A stretch of DNA of 10,288 nt from UBA9337 sp036584565. GTDB taxonomy: Bacteria > Patescibacteriota > Minisyncoccia > Moranbacterales > UBA9337. The stretch covers positions 1-10,288 of the forward strand of contig JAZHDF010000089.1 of the NCBI GenBank assembly GCA_036584565.1. Direction: 5' to 3'. Below the pieces are notes generated by a model. That model searched no databases. It was not told the origin of the DNA and saw only the letters and a program-made list of their open reading frames with translations. Positions 1-5,671 of this stretch are shown one piece after another. The position numbers and the translations under genes are program-made. Each line of letters begins with the position of its first letter. The stretch's first letter is position 1.

Positions 1-50
1 AGATTAAATGAATTGGCGAGTGTAAACTTGACGCTGCAATGTTACATTAT

Positions 51-78
51 TTGACTTTCGGCAAAAAACTGATATAAT
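51..78 (+). promoter_or_regulatory. Sigma70-type promoter of typA
   Basis: TTGACT at 51-56 and a consensus TATAAT at 73-78, separated by 16 bases, point at typA. Transcription would begin near position 85, giving a leader of about 42 bases. This is the best promoter match in the window and suggests strong constitutive expression. Confidence 0.85.
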
Positions 79-84
79 AATTTT

Positions 85-109
85 ACTGCCAAAAAAGACG
101 CAGTTTTTA
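85..109 (+). promoter_or_regulatory. Small hairpin plus T-rich tract at the 5' end of the typA mRNA
   Basis: ACTGC (85-89) pairs with GCAGT (100-104) around a 10-base A-rich loop and is followed by a T-rich tract (105-109 and on). It begins almost exactly where the promoter predicts the first transcribed base. With a 5-bp stem it could be a 5'-end protecting hairpin or a weak attenuator; it may also be incidental. Confidence 0.35.
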
Positions 110-126
110 TTTTTGATTTAAAATTT

Positions 127-1908
127 ATGGATATAAGAAATATCGCAATTATCGCCCATGTGGATCATGGTAAAACTACGATTACCGATGCAATAATGAA
201 GCAAACAGGGGCGGCTTCTCAGGATGACAGTATGGATAGTAACGCCTTGGAAAAAGAGCGAGGGATAACCATTTATGCCAAAAATACCTCGATAATTTAC
301 AAGGATACCAAAATTAATATTGTTGATACTCCCGGTCATGCCGATTTCGGTAGCGAGGTAGAGCGGGTTTTGCGAGCGATCGATAGCGTGGTTTTGGTGG
401 TGGATGCGCAGGAGGGACCGATGCCTCAGACCAGATTCGTGCTCAAAAAATCTTTGGAGTTGGGCCACAAACCGATGGTGGTTATCAATAAAATCGATAA
501 ACCGGCCGCCAGATTGGGCGAAGTAGAAGATGAGATTTTTGAATTATTTTTAGAACTGGGGGCGGATGACGATCAATTGGAATTTCCGATCGTTTACAGT
601 ATCGGTAAGCAAGGTATCGCCAAAAATAAGCCGGAAGATAATTCCGATAATATGATGCCTCTTTTGGACAAAATTTTAGAACATGTTCCGGCGGCTAAAA
701 ATGATATGAGTGTGCCTTTACGCTTGCAACCTTTTTCTTTGGCCTATGATGATTATTTGGGACGCTTGGCGGTAGCGAGAATTTTTGAAGGAGTTTTGAA
801 AATGGAGCCGGTTTTTATAAAATCGGATAATAAGAAAGCTCGAAAAGGAAAAATTATAAAAATATTTTCTTTTGAGGGTACCAAGCGCAAAGAAATCGAA
901 GAAGCGGTGGCGGGGGATATTGTGATGATCGCCGGAATTGACAATATCGATATCGGAGAAACGATTTGTGTGGATGAAGGTGCGGAGGTTTTGCCGGCTA
1001 TTAATGTCGATGAGCCCACTATTGCTTTGGAATTTATGGCCAACAGTTCGCCTTTCGCCGGTAAGGAGGGAGACTTTGTGACCAGAGAGCAAATTCGCGA
1101 AAGACTAAAGAAAGAATTGGAGATTAATGTTGGATTGAAAGTTGACTTTAGCGGGGATAATTTTACCGTTTATGGTCGGGGAGAGTTGCACGTGGCGGTC
1201 CTTTTGGAAAATATGCGTCGTGAGGGTTTTGAGGCGCAAGTCTCTCAGCCAAGAGTTATTATCAAAGAAGTGGACGGTTTGAAAATGGAACCTTTTGAAG
1301 AAATGATTGTGACGGTTCCCAATGATTTCGCCGGTAGCATAATCGAAAAACTCGGCAAAAGAAAAGGCATTATGATTGATATGAAACAAGTTTCGGACGG
1401 AACAAGGATGGTTTTTGAAATACCGACTCGAGGCGCTTTGGGTTATCGAAGCGAGTTTATCGTGGATACTCGCGGAGAGGGGATTTTATCCAGTCGTTTT
1501 TTGGAGTTTCGCCCTTATGCCGGAGAGATAAAAAAGAGAGCGGTCGGATCGATGGTTTCCGGTGAGACCGGTAAGGCTTTGGGATTCTCTTTGTTTAATT
1601 TGCAGCAACGAGGCTCTTTGTATATCGGGGCTAGTCAGGAAGTTTACGAGGGACAGGTTATCGGAAATACCTCCAAGGGAGATGAAATGACCGTTAATCC
1701 GATCAAGGGTAAACATCTGACCAATATGCGAGCCAGCGGGAGTGACGATGCGATCAATTTGATTCCGCCGATAGAAATCACGATTGAGAAAGGCCTGGAA
1801 ATAATGGCCGAGGACGAATATTTGGAGATTACTCCCAAAAGTGTGAGGCTTAGAAAACAATTTTTAAAAGAGACTGATCGAGTAAAAGCGGGGAGGAAGA
1901 AGAATTAA
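127..1908 (+). CDS. typA: Ribosome-associated translational GTPase TypA/BipA
   Basis: TypA/BipA is a cytoplasmic EF-G-like GTPase that binds the 70S ribosome and is linked to ribosome assembly and stress or low-temperature growth. The 593 residues are close to the usual 600-615. The G domain is intact: P-loop AHVDHGKTT (10-18), switch I RGITI (45-49), DTPGH (67-71) and NKID (121-124). The G5 region reads YSIGKQG (157-163), slightly different from the usual SAK motif. A beta-barrel domain follows (about 200-290), then two EF-G III/V-like domains and the TypA-specific C-terminal domain, including the GRGELHVAVLLENMRREG and RGALGYRSEF stretches. The ATG at 127 begins exactly at the conserved MDIRNIAIIAHVDHGKTT N-terminus. 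No Shine-Dalgarno precedes it; the leader is A/T only. It is probably transcribed alone from the promoter at 51-78 and ends at the palindrome at 2028-2059. Confidence 0.97.
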   Translation: MDIRNIAIIAHVDHGKTTITDAIMKQTGAASQDDSMDSNALEKERGITIYAKNTSIIYKDTKINIVDTPGHADFGSEVERVLRAIDSVVLVVDAQEGPMPQTRFVLKKSLELGHKPMVVINKIDKPAARLGEVEDEIFELFLELGADDDQLEFPIVYSIGKQGIAKNKPEDNSDNMMPLLDKILEHVPAAKNDMSVPLRLQPFSLAYDDYLGRLAVARIFEGVLKMEPVFIKSDNKKARKGKIIKIFSFEGTKRKEIEEAVAGDIVMIAGIDNIDIGETICVDEGAEVLPAINVDEPTIALEFMANSSPFAGKEGDFVTREQIRERLKKELEINVGLKVDFSGDNFTVYGRGELHVAVLLENMRREGFEAQVSQPRVIIKEVDGLKMEPFEEMIVTVPNDFAGSIIEKLGKRKGIMIDMKQVSDGTRMVFEIPTRGALGYRSEFIVDTRGEGILSSRFLEFRPYAGEIKKRAVGSMVSGETGKALGFSLFNLQQRGSLYIGASQEVYEGQVIGNTSKGDEMTVNPIKGKHLTNMRASGSDDAINLIPPIEITIEKGLEIMAEDEYLEITPKSVRLRKQFLKETDRVKAGRKKN

Positions 1909-1925
1909 GAATTGTTGAAAATGCT

Positions 1926-1969
1926 GTAAATGTTCTAAATGTTATAATTGTTAAATTGTTATAAATTTG
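1926..1969. repeat. Degenerate nonamer tandem tract (consensus NTAAATGTT)
   Basis: Units GTAAATGTT (1926-1934), CTAAATGTT (1935-1943), ATAATTGTT (1944-1952), AAATTGTT (1953-1960) and ATAAATTTG (1961-1969) lie head to tail just after the typA stop codon. The units drift progressively. No coding potential is visible. Confidence 0.6.
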
Positions 1970-1970
1970 A

Positions 1971-2023
1971 GAATTTAGGAATATGGGAGTTTAGGATTTA
2001 AGATTTACGATTTAGGATTTATG
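1971..2023. repeat. Degenerate GATTTAN heptad array, left copy
   Basis: Looser octamers (1971-1994) lead into four adjacent heptads, GATTTAA, GATTTAC, GATTTAG and GATTTAT (1995-2022). The same heptad occurs in inverted orientation at 2502-2522, so the two arrays bracket the small frameshifted gene and its terminator. Confidence 0.65.
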
Positions 2024-2027
2024 AATA

Positions 2028-2059
2028 AAAAAAGTACGTACTCGAGTACGTACTTTTTT
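2028..2059. terminator. Perfect 32-bp palindrome, bidirectional Rho-independent terminator
   Basis: The sequence is a perfect inverted repeat centred on CTC|GAG (2041-2046), with arms containing GTACGTA/TACGTAC and outer AAAAAA/TTTTTT runs. Transcripts from either strand form a strong stem ending in a U run, so it can end both typA (+) and the minus-strand gene that stops at 2073. Confidence 0.9.
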
Positions 2060-2072
2060 AATATTTTTATAT

Positions 2073-2392
2073 CTATTTTGCATAGCCATTAGAAACAGGG
2101 TGCTCTAATTGCCGATTGTAATCTTCACCCCTATCCACAACGTAGCATTGTTGATTTTTGTCATTAGTGCATGTTTGCACTTTTATAATTACGCCATCGC
2201 AGACATTATTGGTTGCATTGCAGAAAGTTTTGCCAATATCCTCAGAACAATCCCTTGCTTCCTAGTAATATTGCTATTTTCTTTATTTTGTCCTTCTGAT
2301 AGTAATTCAATAATAATAAATCCAAAAAAGACAAATAATGCTATTACCCACAATTTTTTATACCAAGGCTTTGATGAAGCTTGTTCTGTCAT
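2073..2392 (-). pseudogene. Small membrane-anchored cysteine-rich protein, reading frame broken by one frameshift
   Basis: Not a family I recognise. From the ATG at 2392 the frame encodes a short Lys/Trp-containing N-terminus (KPWYKKLW, 9-16), one hydrophobic segment (about 16-30) and a polar linker, then runs out of sense and stops at 2189. In the -1 frame, open from just after a TAG at 2262-2264 to a TAG at 2073-2075, lie 62 polar residues with five cysteines (ARDCSEDIG, TFCNATNNVC, VQTCTNDKNQQC). Joined near 2261 the product would be about 106 residues: cytoplasmic N-terminus, one membrane span and an outside Cys-rich domain, probably disulphide bonded. It ends just before the terminator at 2028-2059, which supports this strand. 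Either the gene is inactivated, one base is missing from the assembly, or frameshifting occurs. No slippery heptamer stands out. No Shine-Dalgarno is seen. Confidence 0.62.
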
Positions 2393-2501
2393 AGTTATTA
2401 TTTTAAAAATTAAAAGTACTAATTTTTTATTTTTTTAAAATTTTGTATATTTAGTTTCTGTATTTACTAAATTGTTGGTCTCTTACTTGGTTTTTATTTT
2501 C

Positions 2502-2522
2502 TTAAATCCTAAATCTTAAATC
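2502..2522. repeat. GATTTAN heptad array, right (inverted) copy
   Basis: Three adjacent units TTAAATC, CTAAATC and TTAAATC on the plus strand are GATTTAA/GATTTAG/GATTTAA on the minus strand. They mirror the array at 1995-2022 across the frameshifted gene. Confidence 0.6.
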
Positions 2523-2534
2523 GTACATCACTTT

Positions 2535-3893
2535 TTATATTGCTAATTTTAGGAGTTCGTCTCTTTTTTCTTCCATTAATTTTTGATTACGAGCTTCGAC
2601 ATTGAGGCGGATGACCGGTTCGGTATTGGAGCCGCGAAAGTTAAAACGCCAGTCGGAAAAATCAATGGAAATTCCATCAGTAGTATCAATTTTTACCGCT
2701 CCTTCCGAATATATCCGAGTAGCTTTCTCAATGACGCTTTTAACATCGGCGACTTGAGTATTGATTTCCCCGCTGACAAAATATTTATCCCAGAACATTT
2801 CATGCATAATCTCGGAAAGAGTTTTGTTTTGAGTTGAGAGAAATTCCAGCATCATAACCAAAGGAATCATACCATTATCGCAGAAAAAATAATCCCGGAA
2901 ATAATAATGGGCGCTCATTTCTCCTCCGAAAACGGTATTTTCTTTGCGCATCCTTTCTTTGATAAAAGAATGTCCGGCTTTGGTGGCGATATCGATGCCG
3001 CCGTTTTCTTTGACAATATCTTCAATCGCCCAAGTGAGTCGAGTGTCATGGATGATTGATTCGCCTTTGCTCCTGCTGAGGAATATTTTAGCCAAGAGGG
3101 CGGTGATAAAATAGCCTTCGATAAATTCACCCTTTTCGGTAAAGAAGAAGCAACGATCAGCATCAGCATCCCAAGCCACTCCGAAATCGGACCGAGTGTC
3201 GATAACCATTTGGGAAAGTTCGGCGCGATTTTCGGGAATAAGCGGATCAGGTCGGCCTTTGGGAAAATTTCCGTCCGGCGTATAATTTAATTTTTCCACC
3301 TGAATGTCGGTTTCGGCCAAGAGCTTATCTAGAGCGCGACCGGCTACTCCGAAATTCGGATTGGCGCAAATCTTGAATTTTTTGAATTTGGAAAAATCGG
3401 CAAAGGTTTTTATTTTAGTCACATAATCATCCAGAATATCCTTTTTTTCAATAAGCGCCTGATTTATGTCTCCCTCCAGAGCGGTTTCATCGATATTCAT
3501 CTTTAGAGCCATATCTCTAATCTCAAAAAGACCACTGTCGGATGAAATCGGTTTGGATTCTTCCCGGACGAGTTTCATCCCGTTGTATTCTTTGGGATTG
3601 TGAGAAGCGGTCAATGAAAATCCTCCGGCATAGCCGTAATGAGCCACCGAGAAATAAAGCATATCGGTGGAAATTTCTCCCACATCAATGACTTTGATTC
3701 CCAAATCGGTAACGGCTTTGATAGCGGTTTTTTTTAACGAAGGAGAGGATAATCTGACATCCGATCCGATCACCACTTCTTTTGGCTGGACAAATCGGCA
3801 AAAAGCTTGGGCGATTTTGTAAACATCCAATTCGTTTATTTCTTCGGGATAAACTCCCCGAATGTCATAGGCTTTGAAGATTTGTTCTTGCAT
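2535..3893 (-). CDS. Phosphomannomutase/phosphoglucomutase (alpha-D-phosphohexomutase family)
   Basis: Interconverts hexose 6-phosphate and 1-phosphate through a phosphoserine enzyme, supplying mannose-1-P or glucose-1-P for nucleotide sugars and surface glycans. The 452 residues match the family's usual 450-465. All four domain signatures are visible: catalytic TASHNP with the phosphoserine at S97; the Mg-binding loop DADADR (D242, D244, D246, R247); the sugar-recognition loop GGEMSAH (323-329); and the C-terminal phosphate-binding RGSNTEP (420-426). The early KAYDIRG and VIGSDVRLSS motifs are also typical. The GEMSAH loop fits bifunctional PMM/PGM enzymes of the AlgC/ManB type; which sugar is preferred cannot be read from sequence. 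The ATG at 3893 opens the conserved N-terminus. It has no Shine-Dalgarno; the leader ends AAAAAAATATG. The promoter is at 3980-4008. I see no hairpin terminator directly after the stop. Confidence 0.95.
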   Translation of the reverse strand: MQEQIFKAYDIRGVYPEEINELDVYKIAQAFCRFVQPKEVVIGSDVRLSSPSLKKTAIKAVTDLGIKVIDVGEISTDMLYFSVAHYGYAGGFSLTASHNPKEYNGMKLVREESKPISSDSGLFEIRDMALKMNIDETALEGDINQALIEKKDILDDYVTKIKTFADFSKFKKFKICANPNFGVAGRALDKLLAETDIQVEKLNYTPDGNFPKGRPDPLIPENRAELSQMVIDTRSDFGVAWDADADRCFFFTEKGEFIEGYFITALLAKIFLSRSKGESIIHDTRLTWAIEDIVKENGGIDIATKAGHSFIKERMRKENTVFGGEMSAHYYFRDYFFCDNGMIPLVMMLEFLSTQNKTLSEIMHEMFWDKYFVSGEINTQVADVKSVIEKATRIYSEGAVKIDTTDGISIDFSDWRFNFRGSNTEPVIRLNVEARNQKLMEEKRDELLKLAI

Positions 3894-3899
3894 ATTTTT

Positions 3900-3922
3900 T
3901 TAGTTAATTAGGAATTAGTTAA
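3900..3922. repeat. Direct octamer repeat TTAGTTAA in the phosphohexomutase leader
   Basis: TTAGTTAA occurs at 3900-3907 and again at 3915-3922, inside the 5' leader of the minus-strand mutase gene and close to its start codon, where a ribosome binding site would normally lie. It is A/T only and could be chance. Confidence 0.35.
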
Positions 3923-3979
3923 ATAGGTTGAATTTTTCGGGTTTCTTGCAGTCTTTTGATTATTGAGCTATCTTTTTTT

Positions 3980-4008
3980 ATTTTATAACTTATTCGGCTT
4001 ATTGCCAA
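3980..4008 (-). promoter_or_regulatory. Sigma70-type promoter of the phosphohexomutase gene
   Basis: Read on the minus strand, TTGGCA (4008-4003) and TAAAAT (3985-3980) are separated by exactly 17 bases. Transcription would start near 3973, giving a leader of about 80 bases. The -35 box lies two bases beyond the U-run of the upstream terminator. Confidence 0.7.
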
Positions 4009-4010
4009 AT

Positions 4011-4050
4011 AAAAAAGGCCCCTCGATGCGATGCATCTCGGGGCGAGGGG
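4011..4050 (-). terminator. Rho-independent terminator of the 69-aa orphan gene
   Basis: On the minus strand CCCCTCG (4050-4044) pairs perfectly with CGAGGGG (4025-4019) and is followed by CC and a six-T run (4016-4011). The loop contains GATGC/GCATC, which allows an alternative inner stem. The transcript from 4354 would end here, with a 3' UTR of about 95 bases after the stop codon. Confidence 0.75.
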
Positions 4051-4144
4051 TGGCGGAGGACTGAGTTTTAATGGCGGAGTCAATGAGTATCGGGAATCTT
4101 TTTGGCTAAATTCGAAGACCTAAATACTCACAAGAAGAATTGAC

Positions 4145-4354
4145 CTACTTGCACTGAGAGAGAAAAATATTGGACGAGTCCCCGATGCTTCCTAGACAGT
4201 ATGTGGGGAGAAATGTTTTTAGTTGTCCATCCAGTGTTTCAATTTCAAGGTTTCTGCTGGGCGTTTTGCTTAATATTTTTACTGTTTTATTGAGGTGGGG
4301 GGTTAGATTTACCCCGGGAAAATTTGAATTGATAATCTTTGCCTTTATTTCCAT
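4145..4354 (-). CDS. Hypothetical 69-aa protein, orphan
   Basis: I do not recognise a family. The protein is 69 residues (begins MEIKAKIINSNFPGV), mixed hydrophobic and charged, with no membrane segment and two cysteines (about C52 and C68). The alternation in its middle (KTVKILSKTPSRNLEIETLDG) suggests a small beta-rich domain. The frame extends upstream to a TTG at 4429, but that TTG is the -35 box of a good promoter, so the ATG at 4354 is the real start. It has an AAAGGGAG Shine-Dalgarno 8 bases upstream, one of only two clear ones in the window. Promoter (4401-4429), ribosome binding site and terminator (4011-4050) together make a complete monocistronic unit, which argues that it is expressed. 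It is divergent from the DUF4349 gene. The opposite-strand frame 4170-4412 is a shadow. Confidence 0.7.
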   Translation of the reverse strand: MEIKAKIINSNFPGVNLTPHLNKTVKILSKTPSRNLEIETLDGQLKTFLPTYCLGSIGDSSNIFLSQCK

Positions 4355-4361
4355 AATTTTA

Positions 4362-4369
4362 TCTCCCTT
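4362..4369 (-). promoter_or_regulatory. Shine-Dalgarno that fixes the start of the 69-aa protein
   Basis: On the minus strand AAAGGGAG precedes the ATG at 4354 by about 8 bases. It selects this ATG over the upstream TTG at 4429, and contrasts with the SD-less leaders of the five long genes. Confidence 0.6.
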
Positions 4370-4400
4370 TTTAAAGAACTCCGACTCTCCCCATATTTTA

Positions 4401-4429
4401 GATATATTATAAATAGTTGCCTTTGTCAA
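4401..4429 (-). promoter_or_regulatory. Promoter of the 69-aa orphan gene
   Basis: Minus strand: a perfect TTGACA (4429-4424), a 17-base spacer, then TATATC (4406-4401). Transcription would start near 4394, about 40 bases before the ATG. Confidence 0.7.
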
Positions 4430-4534
4430 TCATTTTTTGTCTCAAAATAGGTTTTTCGGATTGAAATTTTAGGCTGTATTTTTTATCAAATTTTTTCGAT
4501 ATTTTTTTGAGGTATTTTTAAAAATTTTCGATTT

Positions 4535-4544
4535 GTGGTAAAAT
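4535..4544 (+). promoter_or_regulatory. Probable -10 region of the DUF4349 gene
   Basis: GTGG followed by TAAAAT (4539-4544) is a plausible -10 with a TG-containing upstream extension. No convincing -35 box sits 16-18 bases upstream. The predicted transcript start near 4551 excludes the GTG at 4535 as the initiation codon and leaves a leader of about 23 bases. Confidence 0.45.
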
Positions 4545-4573
4545 ATGTAAAAAGTAATAATTTATTTAAAAAT

Positions 4574-5557
4574 ATGCTTTATCAAGAAGAAAGATTTAAG
4601 AAGTTGGTCAAGGTTATTTTTTGGTTAATGGGAGCCTTTTTGTTGATCGGTCTTTTTACTCTCTTTAACGGAGGGAAAAATAATCCTTCGAGCCGGGATT
4701 TTTCTGTTAATGACGGAGGCGCAGAAGAGCAGTCAATTTCTCCGAATAGATCTTTCAGCTCGATGAGTTATGACATGGGTTCAAATGGCACTGCGGAAAA
4801 AGGGATGAACTTGACTAGTCCAACGAACGGAGATTCAGATACTATTTCAGTTGAACCGGAGACGACGATAATGGATAGAAAAATGGTCAAAAACGGCAAT
4901 GTTTCTTTGATGGTCGGAGATACGGAATGGGCGGTTGAAGAGGTTTCCAAAATAGCGCGAGAAAAAGGCGGGGAAGTTTTTACCACTAATTTGCACGAAA
5001 GAGTTAAGGGTCAAAAAAGCGGTTTTGTAACAATTAAAGTCCCGGTTGATAAATTTGAAGAGACAATCAAAGAAGTAAAAAAAATAGCCACTCAGGTTTT
5101 GAGCGAATCGACTACCGGTCAGGATGTGACCGAGCAATATGTCGATTTGCAAGCGCAACTAAAAAATAAGAGAGCGGAAGAGGAAAGTTTTGTTAAAATT
5201 TTGGGCACGGCGGGAAAAATCGAGGATGCTTTGGCCGCTACCAAAGAAGTTTCTCGGGTACGAGGAGAGATCGAAAGATTGGAGGGAAAGATTAGACTTA
5301 TGGAAAGTCAAACGGAGATGTCGACGATAACTGTTGATTTATCCGAGGATGTGGAAGTGGCTCCGATCGGCGAGGGTTGGAGGCCTTGGGAAGTGGTCAA
5401 GAAATCATTTAAGGAATTGATTGATAATATTCAGGATTTTGCCGATGGAGTGATAAGATTTATAATCGTGGGTATTCCTTCGCTCATCCCTTTCGTTTTA
5501 TTGGCAGCTTTCTTTTTTTGGGCAGGAAAGAAGATATTTAAAAAAATAAACCTTTAA
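4574..5557 (+). CDS. DUF4349-family membrane protein
   Basis: Matches the layout of DUF4349 proteins, whose function is unknown. From the ATG at 4574 it has 327 residues: an N-terminal membrane anchor (about 11-31), a low-complexity Ser/Gly/Asn-rich extracytoplasmic stretch (35-95), the conserved domain starting at MVKNGNVSLMV (104-114) with two alpha-beta repeats and GFVTIKVPVDKFEETI (150-165), a long charged coiled coil (about 195-247) ending MSTITVDLSED, and a C-terminal hydrophobic segment (about 296-317) followed by a Lys-rich tail. Both ends are therefore membrane inserted and the middle lies outside. An in-frame GTG at 4535 would add 13 residues but overlaps the likely -10 box. There is no Shine-Dalgarno; the leader ends AAAAATATG. 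It is followed by its own terminator (5574-5604). Confidence 0.85.
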   Translation: MLYQEERFKKLVKVIFWLMGAFLLIGLFTLFNGGKNNPSSRDFSVNDGGAEEQSISPNRSFSSMSYDMGSNGTAEKGMNLTSPTNGDSDTISVEPETTIMDRKMVKNGNVSLMVGDTEWAVEEVSKIAREKGGEVFTTNLHERVKGQKSGFVTIKVPVDKFEETIKEVKKIATQVLSESTTGQDVTEQYVDLQAQLKNKRAEEESFVKILGTAGKIEDALAATKEVSRVRGEIERLEGKIRLMESQTEMSTITVDLSEDVEVAPIGEGWRPWEVVKKSFKELIDNIQDFADGVIRFIIVGIPSLIPFVLLAAFFFWAGKKIFKKINL

Positions 5558-5573
5558 GCTTGGATTTAAAACT

Positions 5574-5604
5574 AAAAAAGCAACTTTTGATGAGTTGCTT
5601 TTTT
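5574..5604 (+). terminator. Rho-independent terminator after the DUF4349 gene
   Basis: GCAACT (5580-5585) pairs with AGTTGC (5593-5598) around a 7-base loop; flanking AAAAAA and TTTTTT extend it to a 12-bp stem. It is symmetric enough to act in both directions. Confidence 0.88.
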
Positions 5605-5630
5605 GATTGAAAAAAAGCCTTAAATATGAT
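5603..5630 (+). promoter_or_regulatory. Promoter of leuS, overlapping the upstream terminator
   Basis: TTGATT (5603-5608) and TATGAT (5625-5630) are spaced by 16 bases. The -35 box starts inside the T-run of the preceding terminator. The transcript would start near 5637, giving a leader of about 35 bases with no Shine-Dalgarno. No T-box structure fits in so short a leader. Confidence 0.6.
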
Positions 5631-5671
5631 AAGGTTGACTATATTGAGTATTGATTCTTTTATGTAAAAAT

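Noticed and set aside
1971..2023. CRISPR array
   Set aside because: The units are 7-8 bp, adjacent and degenerate with no spacers, and no cas genes are present.
2109..2438. Hydrophobic 109-residue plus-strand frame opposite the frameshifted gene
   Set aside because: It starts at a TTG with no ribosome binding site, is low-complexity hydrophobic as expected for the complement of polar codons, and ignores the terminator orientation. The minus-strand reading gives a more coherent protein.
4050..4144. Possible tRNA (minus strand has two CTCCGCCA ends and a TTCGAAT loop-like motif)
   Set aside because: The spacing from TTCGAAT to either CCA does not fit a T-arm plus 7-bp acceptor, and no matching 5' acceptor, D-arm or anticodon arm can be drawn.
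4170..4412. 80-residue plus-strand frame opposite the 69-aa gene
   Set aside because: Only the minus strand has a promoter, Shine-Dalgarno and terminator in register; the plus frame is a hydrophobic shadow.
4535..4573. GTG start adding 13 residues to the DUF4349 protein
   Set aside because: The GTG sits immediately before the likely -10 box (4539-4544) and would lie upstream of the transcript start; the ATG at 4574 leads straight into the membrane anchor.
5651..5671. TTG start adding seven residues to LeuRS
   Set aside because: The LeuRS N-terminus is conserved from the ATG at 5672, and the extra residues match nothing.
5637..5671. T-box or leucine-responsive leader for leuS
   Set aside because: The predicted leader is about 35 bases, too short for specifier and antiterminator elements, and no leader peptide with leucine codons is present.
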